Source: Erythrophleum ivorense
Lineage: Eukaryota > Streptophyta > Magnoliopsida > Fabales > Fabaceae
DNA: 64,000 nucleotides
Assembly: GCA_026724425.1 (NCBI GenBank)
Contig: JAIUCV010001087.1
Span: 121,813-185,812 of the forward strand
Direction of reading: 5' to 3'
Shown: positions 1 through 11,427 of the stretch, one piece after another
How the letters are laid out: each line of letters begins with the position of its first letter
Position numbering within the stretch: position 1 is the first letter of the stretch
Program-made: the position numbers and the translations under genes
Notes under the pieces: model-generated
Told to the model about the DNA's origin: nothing
The model's input: the letters and a program-made list of their open reading frames with translations, nothing else
Databases searched by the model: none

Positions 1-231
1 AAAGCTGAATAACGCGTCAGCCCTCTTCATTCCATTCAGAAACCCACCTTTAGAAAAACCTACCCGACTCAAAATACCATGTGGTCCCTCTGGTCCCCCT
101 TCTGGCCTTCTCTCTCCTGTATCCTCCAGCAGCAGACGAAATGGCAAAATGGAGAGAGTGGAGGCACAAAGCGAGCACACGATGCTAGCAGGAGGGTGAG
201 TGGGCATAGACGCACTCAGAAGCCAGACGTT

Positions 232-1114
232 GTGATGCAAGACCCTCTAGGAACCTTTAATAAGATGACACTTTGCCCAAGACCGACTAAAAAACAAGAA
301 TATTGGTCAAAGGAAAGACCCTAAGAGAACTTGTCTCTTAGAACCCTAGCCTCAAGACGCTACAAAAGAAGACCAATCCTTTGATAAGTCACGTGAAGTC
401 TCAGAGAATACAAAGAAGCAAAAGCCTCACAAAGTATTGAATAATACTCAAATTCATTCATGATCTTCCAAAATAGAATACAATAGAAAGCCTTTTATAG
501 GCAAAGTTTCTAAAAGTCTAAAGTCCTAATAATAGTTAAACTCTAAAATCTGATTAGGAATATTTTAAATGGTGCCTAAAATCAAGAAATAAGATTAAGA
601 TACTAATTTTAACTTAATCTCCAAGATAAGCTCTTTGACTAAATTCAAAAAAATAATAAAATAATGAAATTCATAAAGAATCATAGTCAAAACCAATCAG
701 CTTCTTTAAATAGTCACATAGGATGCACATGCTTCATTAAAAATCATATGGTTAACACATGATTCTTAATCTCTTGCAATTGGACTCTAATTGGGCCTTG
801 GCACTCCTTTTGTATGTGTATAACTACATTGGGCCTTCAACATGTTGGATATTAACTCTAGTTGCTCCATAGACCTTCTTAGGACATTGGGCTTCCACTT
901 GGACTTCCGCTTTTGCATCTTTAAGGAAATCTCATGTCTAAAGTCTAATTCAGCATGTTTTGAATTGATCAAATATGGATCTTGGGCTTTAAGCTCTTTG
1001 AAAATTTTCCACATAGTGCACAATTTAGGCCACTTGAGCTCTTTGAAGTTCTTAATGGATGAGGGCTTCTCGAACTTGTAGTGCTCCAATGGGCATGCCT
1101 ACTGATATTGTATT
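232..1114. mobile_element. ~883-bp insertion in the Ogre 5' LTR, possible solo LTR
   Basis: The 3' LTR runs uninterrupted through the corresponding point (25111-25116), so this block was inserted into the 5' LTR after the two LTRs formed. The flanks ACGTT (227-231) and ATGTT (1115-1119) could be a 5-bp target duplication with one C-to-T change. The insert starts (G)TGATGCAAGACCC, has a possible TATA-like CCTTTTATAGGC near 493, and carries no recognisable protein. Size, TG start and likely 5-bp duplication suggest a solo LTR, but the right end lacks a clear CA. A non-autonomous element remains possible. Orientation is not certain. Confidence 0.5.
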
Positions 1115-1268
1115 ATGTTACATACAAAAGACGCACAAAAGGCATCCATGGGGGGACGACTCTAAAAACCTAATCCTACAAAAAGAGGACAAAAATGTTA
1201 GTGGAGCAGGAAATCACGAAGGATTTCTAGTGTGAGGAGCAGAAGGGGACCACACGGGGGGGAACGCT

Positions 1269-1277
1269 TATAAAAAG
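1269..1277 (+). promoter_or_regulatory. candidate TATA box of the Ogre 5' LTR
   Basis: TATAAAAAG sits inside the LTR, followed by a purine-rich stretch like a transcribed leader. The same place in the 3' LTR reads ATACAAAAG (about 25270), so the box is degraded there. Position and sequence fit a Pol II TATA box, but no transcription start can be proven from sequence. Confidence 0.4.
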
Positions 1278-2859
1278 CAAGGGAATTTGATAAGAAAGGG
1301 GTTTTTTTGTTCTTTTTGGTGGCTAGAGAGGAATATGAGAACCAGAGAGAAGGAACGGAGGCTGGGAAAAAGAGAGGAAGGGGTGAGGGTTTAATTTTCA
1401 AGAGAAGCAAGTTTGAGAGGGGAGACTTTCTGGGGTGGTGAGAAGTAAGAACTCGAGAGGAAATAAGAGGTGGGTTCCTCCTCTGGGTTGATCTTCGAGT
1501 TACAGAGAAGTAGCTCCGAGGAACGAAAGAAGCACAGGGAGGCACAGAAGAGAAGGGAGTTGGGTGCGGTTCGACTGAAACGAAAAATCCCAAACTTTAA
1601 CAAAGGCTTCATTTAGTTACTGATTCAATCTCAATCCATTCTTAGGAATAGATCAGCTGGTCTCAAATTGCTGAATAATGTGTTATCTAGTCTCATACTT
1701 ATAACTGGATAGCCATTTTAATGGGTCGCCTTATCTCCATTTCACCCCTGATTGGTTTGATTTTAAGTTGCCACTGAGACATGGTTTGATTAGTCTTAGA
1801 TTAATTGAATAAGGTGTTGTTGGCTGACTTCACCTCTGTAAACTCATTAATCATTTAATAATTTCCTTAATTTTTATTTCATTTCTGTACTTTGGATTTC
1901 CTCTTATGAGTATTGATAATGTCAATTAGAGAATAGAATTTTGGTTAGTTCAGTGTAGATGAAATTGGTGTAAAGTTTCCTTATTATTTGAAATGCACTA
2001 TTTAGTCCTGAACTCTGAGTCATTGTAATGACTGTTCAGTAAGTGGAATAGTAAGTGTGAAATCCAACCTATACATGTTTCCTAAGGAGCGCCTGGCAAA
2101 TGTTTTATGAAATGCTTGAGAAATACGATGGATTAATAACTTGAGATAATGAACCTCGTGTTATGCTGATTTAGCTCTGAAATGGTTTCAAGATGTTTCC
2201 TCAAAAATGCTTTTGTTGGATTTTTGTATGTTGTTTGTTTGATGAATCGACGTGTTAATGGAGCAAATAATGGAGCCTAGATTCGCAATGCATAGGGGAT
2301 GGCTTTTTTGATTCACTCAAAAGAAAGGAAGGATATTGTAATGGATTCATAATCTGTATTCATTTTTTTTCTTATCTTGTTAATATGTCAAAAAAATGAT
2401 ATAGTGAATCATGGCTGAACACTTAGCACACACCTACAAATTACTATCTTTTTTGTAAATATTTTTTTTCTTTTTTCTTCTTCTTATTTTTCTTTATTTA
2501 TTTCGTCAATTTTTGCGTTAGAGTAGCCGTGTGGCATTTTATATCCCCTCAGGCACATAAGTATAAACCAAAAGGTTATGTGTGGCAATAAAGCCTCCTT
2601 GGTGCCTTTTGGATCTTAAATTTATGTTTCAGTATTTTGGGCTTTAATGGCTCCATTCAAAAGGCCTTTAAAGAAAATTCTAAAAACAAAACAAAACAAA
2701 AAGTAGAAAGGGATTAAATTTTAGTAAAAATCATTTTGAGTCTTAAAGATTTATCTGTTCTTAAAAGTTCTTTCACAAAAAGTTTTTTTAAAAAAATGTT
2801 ATTTTGAAATTTGAAGTAAATTTTTCTTTTAGAGTTGGTCCTTAAAATAAGTAAATAAA

Positions 2860-3655
2860 TAAATAAAATAAATAAGCAAAGGGAAAAGAGGGTTTAATTA
2901 AGAAAAGAAAAAGGGAAACAAAAAAGAAAACATAAAAAAGGGCAAAAAGACAAAAGAAATAAAAAAAGGGAAAATTTTTTACTTAAACATAAATGTCATT
3001 TTAAAATTTAATCTTAAAATAAAATAAACAAATTAAGAAAATTAAGAAAAATTTGACCCAAAAAAATTAAACAAAATAATAAAAAAAACAAAAAAATGAA
3101 AAAAAAAATCAACAAGAATTGAACAAAGAAAAAACAAAGATAAACAAATATAAACCAAAAAACAAAAAACAAATCGAACAACACAAAAAAAAAACAAAAC
3201 ACAAAAAAAAAACAAAAAAAAACAAAAACAAGTGAAACGAAGGTAAATAAAAAAAAAGAGACAAAACACAACACAAAATAAAAACAAACAAAAAAATAAA
3301 ATAACAAAAACAAAGAATATAAAAAAATATAAAAAAAGGAAAATAAAAAAAAATTAGTAGAAAAAAAAGGAAGTGAAACAAAGATAAAAATAAACAAAAA
3401 CAAGAACAAAGAATAAAAGCCAAAAATAGAAACAAAATCAATTCAAACAAATTCAAACAAATAAAACCAAAAACCAAAAAAATAAAACAAGACAACATAA
3501 AACACATCAAAAAAAATAAAGAATAAAAACCAAAACTAAAAAACTAAAAAAAAACAACATAAAACAAAATCAATCACAAAAATAAAAATAAGAATAATAA
3601 TAATAAAAGAAAAACAAAAAAACAAAAGAATAAAACAAAACACCAACAAGAACAC
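2860..3655 (+). repeat. A-rich low-complexity tract in the Ogre 5' LTR
   Basis: About 800 bases are built of A-runs broken by single C, G or T, roughly three-quarters A by eye. It starts near a (TAAA)n microsatellite at about 2850. The same tract, shorter by internal indels, sits in the 3' LTR at about 26850-27620, so it is part of the LTR rather than a local expansion. The reverse strand reads as Phe/Leu-rich ORFs without homology to anything I know; these are not genes. Confidence 0.85.
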
Positions 3656-3665
3656 TACTATTTCA

Positions 3666-4145
3666 ATGCCGAACTACGTGGACTTTGATCCCTTTTGAAG
3701 GGTATGTAAGTCCTAGGCTTTCATCCTAAGTTAAGTCTACCCTTGTAAATAATTATTATTATTTTTTTATTTCTTTAATTTCTTTTCATTTTACTTTTAA
3801 TTTTATTCCTTTCTTACTCATTTTACTCTTTGAATTTCTTTTTATTTTATTCTTAATTTTCTTTCTTTGTTTTACCTTTAATTTTATTTCCTTAAGTTTT
3901 TTCTTCCGCTTTGCATGTGATTCATTAGGGAGAATTAGAATAAAATAGAGGCCATATTAATTTTGCACAACTGACTTAAGGTAATCATTCTCAGTAACGG
4001 GTGTAGTGGGATGCCTAACACCTTCCCCACTGACAATCGACTCCCGAATCCATTATTTGGTTCGTAGACGATTTTTGTTTTTCAAATAAAAGGTTTTTTC
4101 AAAGTTTTGTTTTTTCAAAAATTAAAATTTTGGTGGCGACTCATG
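3666..4145 (+). promoter_or_regulatory. conserved 3' part of the Tat/Ogre LTR
   Basis: This segment holds the parts of the LTR that I recognise across Tat/Ogre elements: the ACTACGTGGACTTTGATCCC block with AAGGGTATGTAAG after it, the TAACACCTTCCCC / GACTCCCGAATCC block, and TTTTGGTGGCGACTC near 4130. The 3' LTR keeps all of them at about 27647-28110. Their molecular role is not established from sequence; they probably lie in the transcribed R/U5 portion. Confidence 0.6.
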
Positions 4146-4268
4146 AACCCTACTTTTATTTTAATTTCAATTTTGGTTTTCGCTTTCTTTGAATATCAAA
4201 AATTATTTTTTGAATTTTTTCTTTTTTCTTAAAGGCAGCATGCGGTCGCATTTTCGAGTGTGACAGTT

Positions 4269-4286
4269 TGGCAACTCCACTAGAGA
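4269..4286 (+). other. primer-binding site of the Ogre element
   Basis: TTTGGCAACTCCACTAGAG begins three bases after the LTR end. It is a slightly mutated form of the TGGCGACTCC(A/G)CTGGGGA primer-binding site I associate with Tat/Ogre elements (tRNA-Arg type). Reverse transcription would prime here. G-to-A changes account for the visible differences. Confidence 0.75.
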
Positions 4287-5842
4287 TGATTAGAGAGTCA
4301 AGCCCAAATTAAGTTAGTTGTGCAAAATATTATGGCCTTCCTTTATTTCGATTCTCCTTTTGTTTGTTGTTTGTCTCACATGATTAAGGGTAAATAACAT
4401 GCCATTCATATGCTTGCTTTATTTGCTTTATTTCATTGATTGTGTATATAATATATGTTAGGATAGATAACATGAGGAATAAAACCTCAGGGTAGATGAC
4501 TATATTTGTATATATTTTATTCTCTTTTTGCTTATATTTATGTATATACTTCTCTATCTTTTGTTCTACTAATCTGCTTAGCAGATGAGGGTCGGGTAGT
4601 CTATAGGATGAAAGGTAAATGCTCTCCTCACATACATCACTGAGACACAAACATCTCACACACAATATGGGCCCTATACCTGGGTCTTAATATATCTTAA
4701 GTTAGTAGAGGTTTATATTGATTTTCCTATGAAGCCTTGTACTTCCTGAGTTTATCATGAATACCTCACCTAAATTGTGCCTTGTTATATGGGTTTGACT
4801 TGTGTAGGATACTTTTCCTCTCAAAGTTAAGTCTATACAGTGAGATTCTCACCTTATAGTGGGGGCAATTTAGGGACCAATGTCTTAGAAGTCATAGACC
4901 TACCTCAAAAACGAGTACTGATAGTTGGGCCATAGATGTCACCCAAAATAGTTAGAGCCAAAGTTTTGTAAACTAGTGATCTCAACCTAAGATCTACCCA
5001 TGGTAGGATAAAAGAGGGCATTTTTGTTGTTGTTGTTCTTTCATCACATTCATGCATTCATTAAAACCTTATAAGAAAAGTGATACATCGGTATTGTTTA
5101 CTACAATAGTTATTGAGATATCATTGCACATTTTGATATACGTTAACTATGACAAAGGTATGAGTTAATTCGACCAACCCTTGCCTAGTGGGCTTCCAAC
5201 CCTGAGGAGGCCATAACCACATTTATCATAATCCCTTTGAAAGGGAAACTCATTTGGCCTACATTTATTTTTGCATGCAAAAAAAAGAAGATAATATAAG
5301 GCAATAAATAATGTACAATTCAATTTTATTTCTTTAAAAGAAAAGAATCTCTCTCTTTAAAATTTTCATCCCCACAAAATAATAAATTCCTCATAAAAAA
5401 AAAGGAATCTTTAAAATTTTGGGAAATCATGGTACCAACAACTGAGTATTATGTCTTGGTCAGGGAATGGAATTATTTTAAGGCATCAATCATGTAGAAA
5501 GGTATATTTCTCTCGGTTTGATTGTCAACTACTTTTTCTCCCATGAAGCAATAAAGTTTCTCAAGGAAAAGTATGAAAGTTTTTCTCCTTTGCTTATATC
5601 AAGACATTGTTCTCCATGAGGCATGAATGATTATTTAATTCTAAATTCGTCATATGCTAGGGAATTATTAAGTTAACTTGTGAAATTCTAAGGCCTATAT
5701 TTTGTGGGGTAATAAATTCCTTAAGAAAAACAAAATTATCAAGTTAATAATAATGATCCCCTAACTATTAATTTTTGCTATGCTAATTAATGTGTTTTAA
5801 AGTAGTGATTTGTTGTTTAAGCTGATTAGCATAACGGAAGTA
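4287..5842 (+). other. long untranslated leader of the Ogre element
   Basis: About 1.55 kb without a credible ORF lies between the primer-binding site and ORF1. The sequence is AT-rich with short homopurine and poly(A) patches (5278-5410). A long leader is usual for Ogre elements. I see no other gene or insertion in it. Confidence 0.6.
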
Positions 5843-6247
5843 ATGGAACATTTGGGCAATAAGCAACATCTGAGTTTGAAACCAACCGAGTTAGTCATGA
5901 TAGGAACAAAGATCAAAGTCAAGGTGGAAGTTGAGTCAATTGAAAGTCTGATTACATTGAGTAAGAGGCTAAAAGGAAGACACGTTCAAGAATTTCAGAG
6001 GGATTATGGAGATATTTTGAACTTGTTGCTAATACCAGTCCAATTAAAAGCACTATCAGTTTTGGCTCAATATTGGGAGAGTTCTCTAAGATGTTTCACA
6101 TTCTCCACATTCCAAATTACACCCACCATAGAAGAATATGAGAGCTTCTTAAATATACCTGTGGGAAAAAATGCATCAGTTTATACCTACCCGGGATATT
6201 TACCATCAAAATGGGTAATGGCACAAATCTTAGGAGAAGACCCTAGC
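5843..6247 (+). pseudogene. Ogre ORF1, N-terminal part (plant-mobile-domain-like)
   Basis: This is the first part of the extra ORF that Ogre elements carry upstream of gag. The first ATG in frame is at 5843. The recognisable core is ALSVLAQYWESSLRCFTF followed by PTIEEYESFL, the typical ORF1 motif that resembles plant-mobile-domain proteins. Its biochemical role is unknown. The frame is open up to 6247, where a solo LTR (6248-9854) interrupts it, and the same frame resumes at 9860. Reading on into the LTR gives a false C-terminus ending at 6340. Confidence 0.8.
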
Positions 6248-9200
6248 TGTAACGCCCGGTACATTGTACAATTACTGGAACGGGCCGATTTGAAAAGCAA
6301 GTCTCCTGAGATGAGTGATTCAAGGCCAAATAAAATTTGAATAAAATTTTAAATAATAGAAAATGAGGATTTGAGCCTTGATTTACCCAAAAACTGGGGT
6401 CGGAGCGATTCAAAAAAATTGCCGTAAGGCCAGTGGCATTTTCGTAAATAAGTGTAATTTTGGAAAAACACCTAGGAGGGCTTTTTAAATGAAAATTTTA
6501 AGTTGCCCAAGGTTCTCAAAGGCCCCAAAAACCATGGGAAGCCCCGGGACTGGTAAAGCTCCTCCGGTGTACTCTTTCCAACATCAGTTGACCCAAACTT
6601 TAACCGATTCGTTTGGGATGGTTTTAACTCCGATTTGAGTGATTCCAAAGACATTTTACTAAATTGGGAACCTAAATTTTATGATGGAAAAGATGGTTCT
6701 AAAAAAGGAGCTAAAACGAAGCCGAAATGAACTTGCCATTACGGAAGGGCAAAATTGGAATTTATAGTTTCTTGAATGTTCTAAAGAGTTCCACACTTTT
6801 CTCCCTTCTTATCCTCTTTAATGAGCATGACCCATTCTACCCAAAATACAGAAAATCTTCAGCTCTCTTAGGCACACAAAAGGGAGGAGAAAAAGAGGAA
6901 GAAAGCCAAGGAGAAATTAGGTAATTTCATGAAATTTCTTGCTCCATCTTCCTCCAATCTTGTTTTCCTCTCTTCCTCCTTTCTTTCCATGGATTTTTTG
7001 AATGATTTGGTTCTGTTTTTGACCCAGACCTAAGGGGAGAATTTCGAATTTGCTAAGGAGAAGAGAATGAAGGAGAAAGACACTTGAAAGCTCACTTGAA
7101 CCATAGGTAATCTTTGCTTTTTGTTGCATCTTCTCTTCCCCCTCTCTTTGTGTGTATTTCAACCAAGAACAGAACCAAAGGAGGGAAGGATGTTCTGTCC
7201 AAATACAAGGAGGGAACAAGGGTTTTAGTCCATGGGGAGATGGCATATGGCAAGAAATTCTAAGAAAAACTAATAGAAAACAAGTTAGAAAAGTGCAGTG
7301 TTTTCTAGGGTTTTGCAAAATTTGATTTTGTGTGAATATTTCCTTGGCTATTTGAATGTTTCCTTGAACTCCTAAGACCTTTAGAAAGCCTCCCAAGTGG
7401 CTCTCCCATCAAGGAAAAATCACAAAGTCTATGAACCTCCATTATGGTGCATATTTCGACCAAGCTAGGTTCATTAGGCTAGGGGATGTTTTAATTTGTT
7501 CTAGCCTTGTTTTGGGACTTTATATGATGTTAGAAGATGGGAGAAACCATTGGAAAAAATTTAGGAGCCATAGATTAGGAGATGGCCTAATGGTGTCCAT
7601 AATGGTGCTTTGTGAAGCAACTTGGTTTTCCAATTGTGCAATTGAATGTGTGATGGCTCCAAGGACCTTAAATGAGTCCAAGAAGTTTAGAAAGAACAAG
7701 AGAATGGAGCCTAGCACTTGAATAATATGAGTTGCTTCAATAGGCCATTTATGGAACCAATATGTCTATTTTAGAGCCAAGTGTGTAATAAGCTTTAGTT
7801 TAATGTCTTGGCTTGCTTCAAATGTGTAATTGTGTGATGTTTGTAATGTCTAGGCCAAGAGACCCTACTCCACCTAAGTGCTCTTGTGAAACCAAGGAGG
7901 GGAAGGAAATTGCAAAGTGAGCTTGCATACATAAAAAGGTAGCTCTCCACCTCATTCTCTTTGCATTCTTGTGTGCATATGTATGTCTTAGTGTGCTTGC
8001 ATGCATTCTTGATGCTTGATAATATGCCACTTGATCCTTGGTGTGCATTGGTACCAATGTGTTGTCTTGAATGACTATGGTTGTGGAAAGAGCCCATAAG
8101 GGTGAGGTGATGCCAAAAGTCCCTTGATGAAGGTGAAGAGATGCCAAAAGTCTCATGGCATGGGTGAGACAAGGCCAAAGTCCCTTGAATGGGTGAGGCA
8201 AAGTCAAAAGTCCCTAAGCCAAGAGTGAGGCAAATCCAAAAGTCCTAGAAATGGGGTGAGGCTAAACCAAAAGTCCCTAGAACATGAAAGTAATCTTGAC
8301 ATGTGAATGTGGCATGGAATGGAATTTATTGCACACTTTATGCTTGTATGGTTATACATTTGGTATATGTATGCCTTGAATGTGGTGTGAATGGGTGTGT
8401 GAGCTATTGAGATTCTTGGAATCTCACCCCCCTTTCCCCTTCATCCTTGAATTGTCTAGGTGGTGTTCCAAATCAAGGAGATGCAAGCCAAGGACATTGA
8501 ACATCTTTGTTTTGGTGTATTATGTACTTTAAATGGTGGTTAAATGTCAAAGTAATGATGTATATAATATTTTTGTGATGTAAGACCATGGACAAGTGTA
8601 AAATGATGTATGAATATGATGTATACTTTATATGACACTAAATCAATAGTATTGTGCAAATTGGCTCTTGGATGGCTTGATGTAACTATGCATAAATAGA
8701 TGTTGAGAGACCAAAATGAGTTCCATGAGGTTTAGGATCACTTGGGCAGCCTCCACAAGTCATATTTGTGCTTTGAAACTTGCTCAAGGGGTGCCAAATT
8801 CAAGAAGAGGCCATTTGGTGCAAAGTGGCTCTTGGTAGGAAGCAAAAATGACCATTTCATGAGGCTATGTCACTTTTTGTCCAAATGAACTCTTCTTAAC
8901 CTGAAATTTGACATGAATCTAGAGCTTATTGATAGATTTTTGAGAAGATAAATTTGGTAATTTTTGGAGGTCTGTGGAATATTTAACGAATTGTTGAAAT
9001 TAGAAAATTTTCTGGTTTTGGTCCTTGGTACTGTAGCACTGGTCCGAAATTGAATTCTGTCACTCATGGGGCAAACGATGTCCAATTGCCACGAAATTTC
9101 ATACAGAGAAACTAGACATTCACAGAGACTTGTTCCAACTGGAAGCACCTTATTTAGAGTTTTAGAGAGGGAGATATGAATTTTTAAACATTCTGTCCAG

Positions 9201-9854
9201 TATCAGGACCCTTACCCGACTTGATGTACTGTTCTATTGAATTTCGAGACTTTGGGTACCTGAACTGGTCTGAAAGTATTTTTTTACTCTAGCTAACATA
9301 CACAAATTTCCATATTGGTATCATTTGAATAGATTGGATTTTTGTGGAATTAATTGGACATTTTCAAAGTTTACTGCAGAATCTGTGACAGTATCAAGAG
9401 GCAGTTTGACCCCTGGACATTTTCGGATGTCAAACGCCCTCTGTGATGGGTGTTATGGTCTATACATATTTTTGCTATGAAGTAGACATCCATAGCTTTC
9501 CAGAATGGCCAAAAGGTGTGATTTTGATTTTTCTAGAATTAGTTATGATTTTTCGAAATTGTGCCAGAAAGGGGCTAAATCTGGCCGAAATTAAACCTCC
9601 ATATTCTAGGTTCCATTTCAGTTTCCCTGAGTTGTGGGCCAACTTTGGTGATGTAAATGAATTGTATGTATGTAATTATATGAGAATGTGAAATATGAAC
9701 TTATATGGTCCGCGTGACACCGAATGAAATTTTCATACGTTATGCAACGCGAAATAAGGCATTATTTTAATGCCATCTTCCATTCCCTTTTGTGCAATTC
9801 ATCATGGAAAACTTAGAAATGATAGGAAGCAAGCAAGAAATATATGGTGTTACA
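6248..9854 (+). mobile_element. solo LTR, family B (Tekay/Del-like), TSD CTAGC
   Basis: The block starts TGTAACGCCC and ends ATGGTGTTACA, and is flanked by perfect 5-bp duplications CTAGC at 6243-6247 and 9855-9859. Length is 3607 bp. It matches the LTRs of the chromovirus at 36652-40313 along its length: the GAGCTATTGAGATTC / GAATCTCACCCC block near 8400, the short-repeat block near 8100-8290, and the AAATTTCATACGTTATGCAACGC tail. No gag or pol is present between the duplications, so it is a solo LTR left by LTR-LTR recombination. It splits Ogre ORF1. ORFs inside it have no recognisable product. Confidence 0.92.
8090..8290 (+). repeat. short tandem repeats (~35-40 bp) in the family B LTR
   Basis: Five to six degenerate copies of GGGTGAGGCAAAGCCAAAAGTCCCT-like units follow one another. 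Equivalent blocks occur at about 38515-38690, 45180-45335 and 55545-55725 in other family B LTRs, so the array is an old, family-wide LTR feature with copy-number and sequence drift. Confidence 0.75.
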
Positions 9855-9859
9855 CTAGC

Positions 9860-11427
9860 AGAGTCTAATTGCACAAAAGCGGGTGAACTGAAGGTCTTTC
9901 GAGAAAGCATGTTGAGAAATGCCTCAAAATCTTAGCAGAAAAGGGAGACTGGAATACTTTTAAGAGGGTATTGGCTTTAGCAATATACGGACTGGTACTA
10001 TTCCCATCAACAGTTGGAGTAGTCGATCTGGCCACTGTAAGTATATTTTGGGCGGTGGAGAACCAACGTGTGAATCCTATACCAGCAATCATAGCAAAGA
10101 CATTCTTGACATTGAGTTTTTGCCAAGAAGAAAGAGGAGGAAAATTGAAATGTTGCCTCCAACTTCTGACTGTTTGGGTTTTCAATCACATTTGTGGGAG
10201 GAAATACCAATTAGGTCAAAGACACAACACTATCCATCATCCTATTAGGATTTCCTGAGTCGTGAAGGTTCTATACTGTCTACCACGAAGATGGACCATG
10301 ATGATTGGGCCCAGTTGCTTAGCAGTTTAGATGAAAATACAATTTGGTGGAAGCTAGCCTAATGGGAAAACGAGGAGATTATATATTGTTGTGGAGGATT
10401 TTTAAATGTACCTTTGATGAGTCCACGTGGTTGTATTAATTACAATCCGTTGATTGTTCTCCAACAATTTGCATAAAGGCAAGATGTTCCACCTGAAGGA
10501 GCAACATGCCTGATCTGTTTCCACTACAGTGACTTAGAAGCTAAAATACAAAGTCAAGAAATTGGGAGTGCTTGGAGCAGAATGATATGCAAAGGAAAGT
10601 TTGAATTGGGTAAACGTGTTGTAGCCACGACCAAAAGTATCGAGAGTGGTTGAAGGAAAGAACCAAGGGTGCTAATCCCTCTTTTAAGCCCCTTAATCCT
10701 TTGCTTGGCAACGATATACGGACCATTAATGAACAACTAGCAAGGCAAATGGAGGACAAAAAGGAAAAATTGAAGGATTTAGATGAAAGAAGGCAAGAAT
10801 GCTTGAAAGGATTGAATTGAGTGAAAAATGATTGCACGGCTCTGCAAGAGGAAACAACCAAGGTAAAAAGGTGTAAAGGAAATGTGGGAGATGCTAAAAT
10901 GAGAAGATTGAAAGAAGAAAACATGAAGCTAAAGGATGCTGTGGAAAAAGCATAATAGCAGATGAAGGAAAATGGAAGAAAGATGCAAAACAATAATGCT
11001 AAGCTAATGAAAATAGTTAGAGAAAGAGATACATTAGAAAGCCAGATGCAAAAGCTCCAATTAAGGGAAATTCAACAAGAGATTGAAGTACTAACCAAAG
11101 AATTAGAGAGGAGAACGAATGAGCTAACCAATATCAGAAGTGATAATGCCGTGGTGATGCAAAATTTAATAGATCTACTTAACTAGCAAGTCCAAACTGC
11201 AGAGACATGGAAAGCTTTACATACTGAACAAACAGCAGAGAAAGAGAGATTTATGAGCTGGTTTAAGAAGTTGATCCTCCTAACTAATTAGGTTGTTCCT
11301 GATTTTATAAATGCGCTCAAGAATGCTAAAGGCCTAGCCAATCCGCTAAATACACCAGTGGAGATAACGAGTTTCTTCATGTTATGCAATGATATTGTAA
11401 TGGAATTGAAAAATCTTAACAGTTATT
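9860..11427 (+). pseudogene. Ogre ORF1, C-terminal part
   Basis: The frame of 5843-6247 resumes here when the solo LTR is skipped. It shows the second ORF1 hallmark ALAIYGLVLFPS (about 9971-10006), then NPIPAIIAKTFLTLSFC and a KLKCCLQLL stretch. Further on (about 10700-11200) is a Lys/Glu-rich heptad-like segment, for example RERDTLESQMQKLQ, which should form a coiled coil. Stops interrupt the frame at several points (9866, 9884, 10255 and beyond) along with frameshifts, so it is non-functional. A coiled-coil C-terminus is usual for this ORF. Confidence 0.75.

Larger units (their letters stand above)
1..4265 (+). mobile_element. 5' LTR of a Tat/Ogre-type Ty3/gypsy element, start off-window
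   Basis: Apart from the 232-1114 insertion, this stretch matches 24888-28242 almost base for base, which makes the pair two LTRs of one element. It ends in TGTGACA at 4265, directly before a primer-binding site. Near its end it carries two blocks that I recognise as conserved in Tat/Ogre LTRs: GAACTACGTGGACTTTGATCC (about 3670) and TAACACCTTCCCC followed by GACTCCCGAA (about 4018-4047). By comparison with the 3' copy, 650-840 bp of this LTR lie left of the window. Over about 470 bases (from 1620) I counted about 26 differences between the LTRs, about 23 of them transitions, so roughly 5-6% divergence. No protein is encoded; the long minus-strand ORFs in it are low-complexity artefacts. Confidence 0.9.

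Noticed and set aside
787..1089. 100-codon minus-strand ORF with a reciprocal + strand ORF (842-1081)
   Set aside because: It lies in the insertion within the Ogre LTR, shows no family motif, and the antisense overlap suggests chance.
3014..3510. Three overlapping minus-strand ORFs of 80-133 codons, Phe/Leu-rich, like membrane proteins
   Set aside because: They are the reverse reading of the A-rich LTR tract; the same happens at 27078-27614. Composition alone explains them.
6917..8207. Several ORFs of 60-159 codons on both strands
   Set aside because: They lie inside a family B solo LTR, and other LTR copies do not keep the frames.
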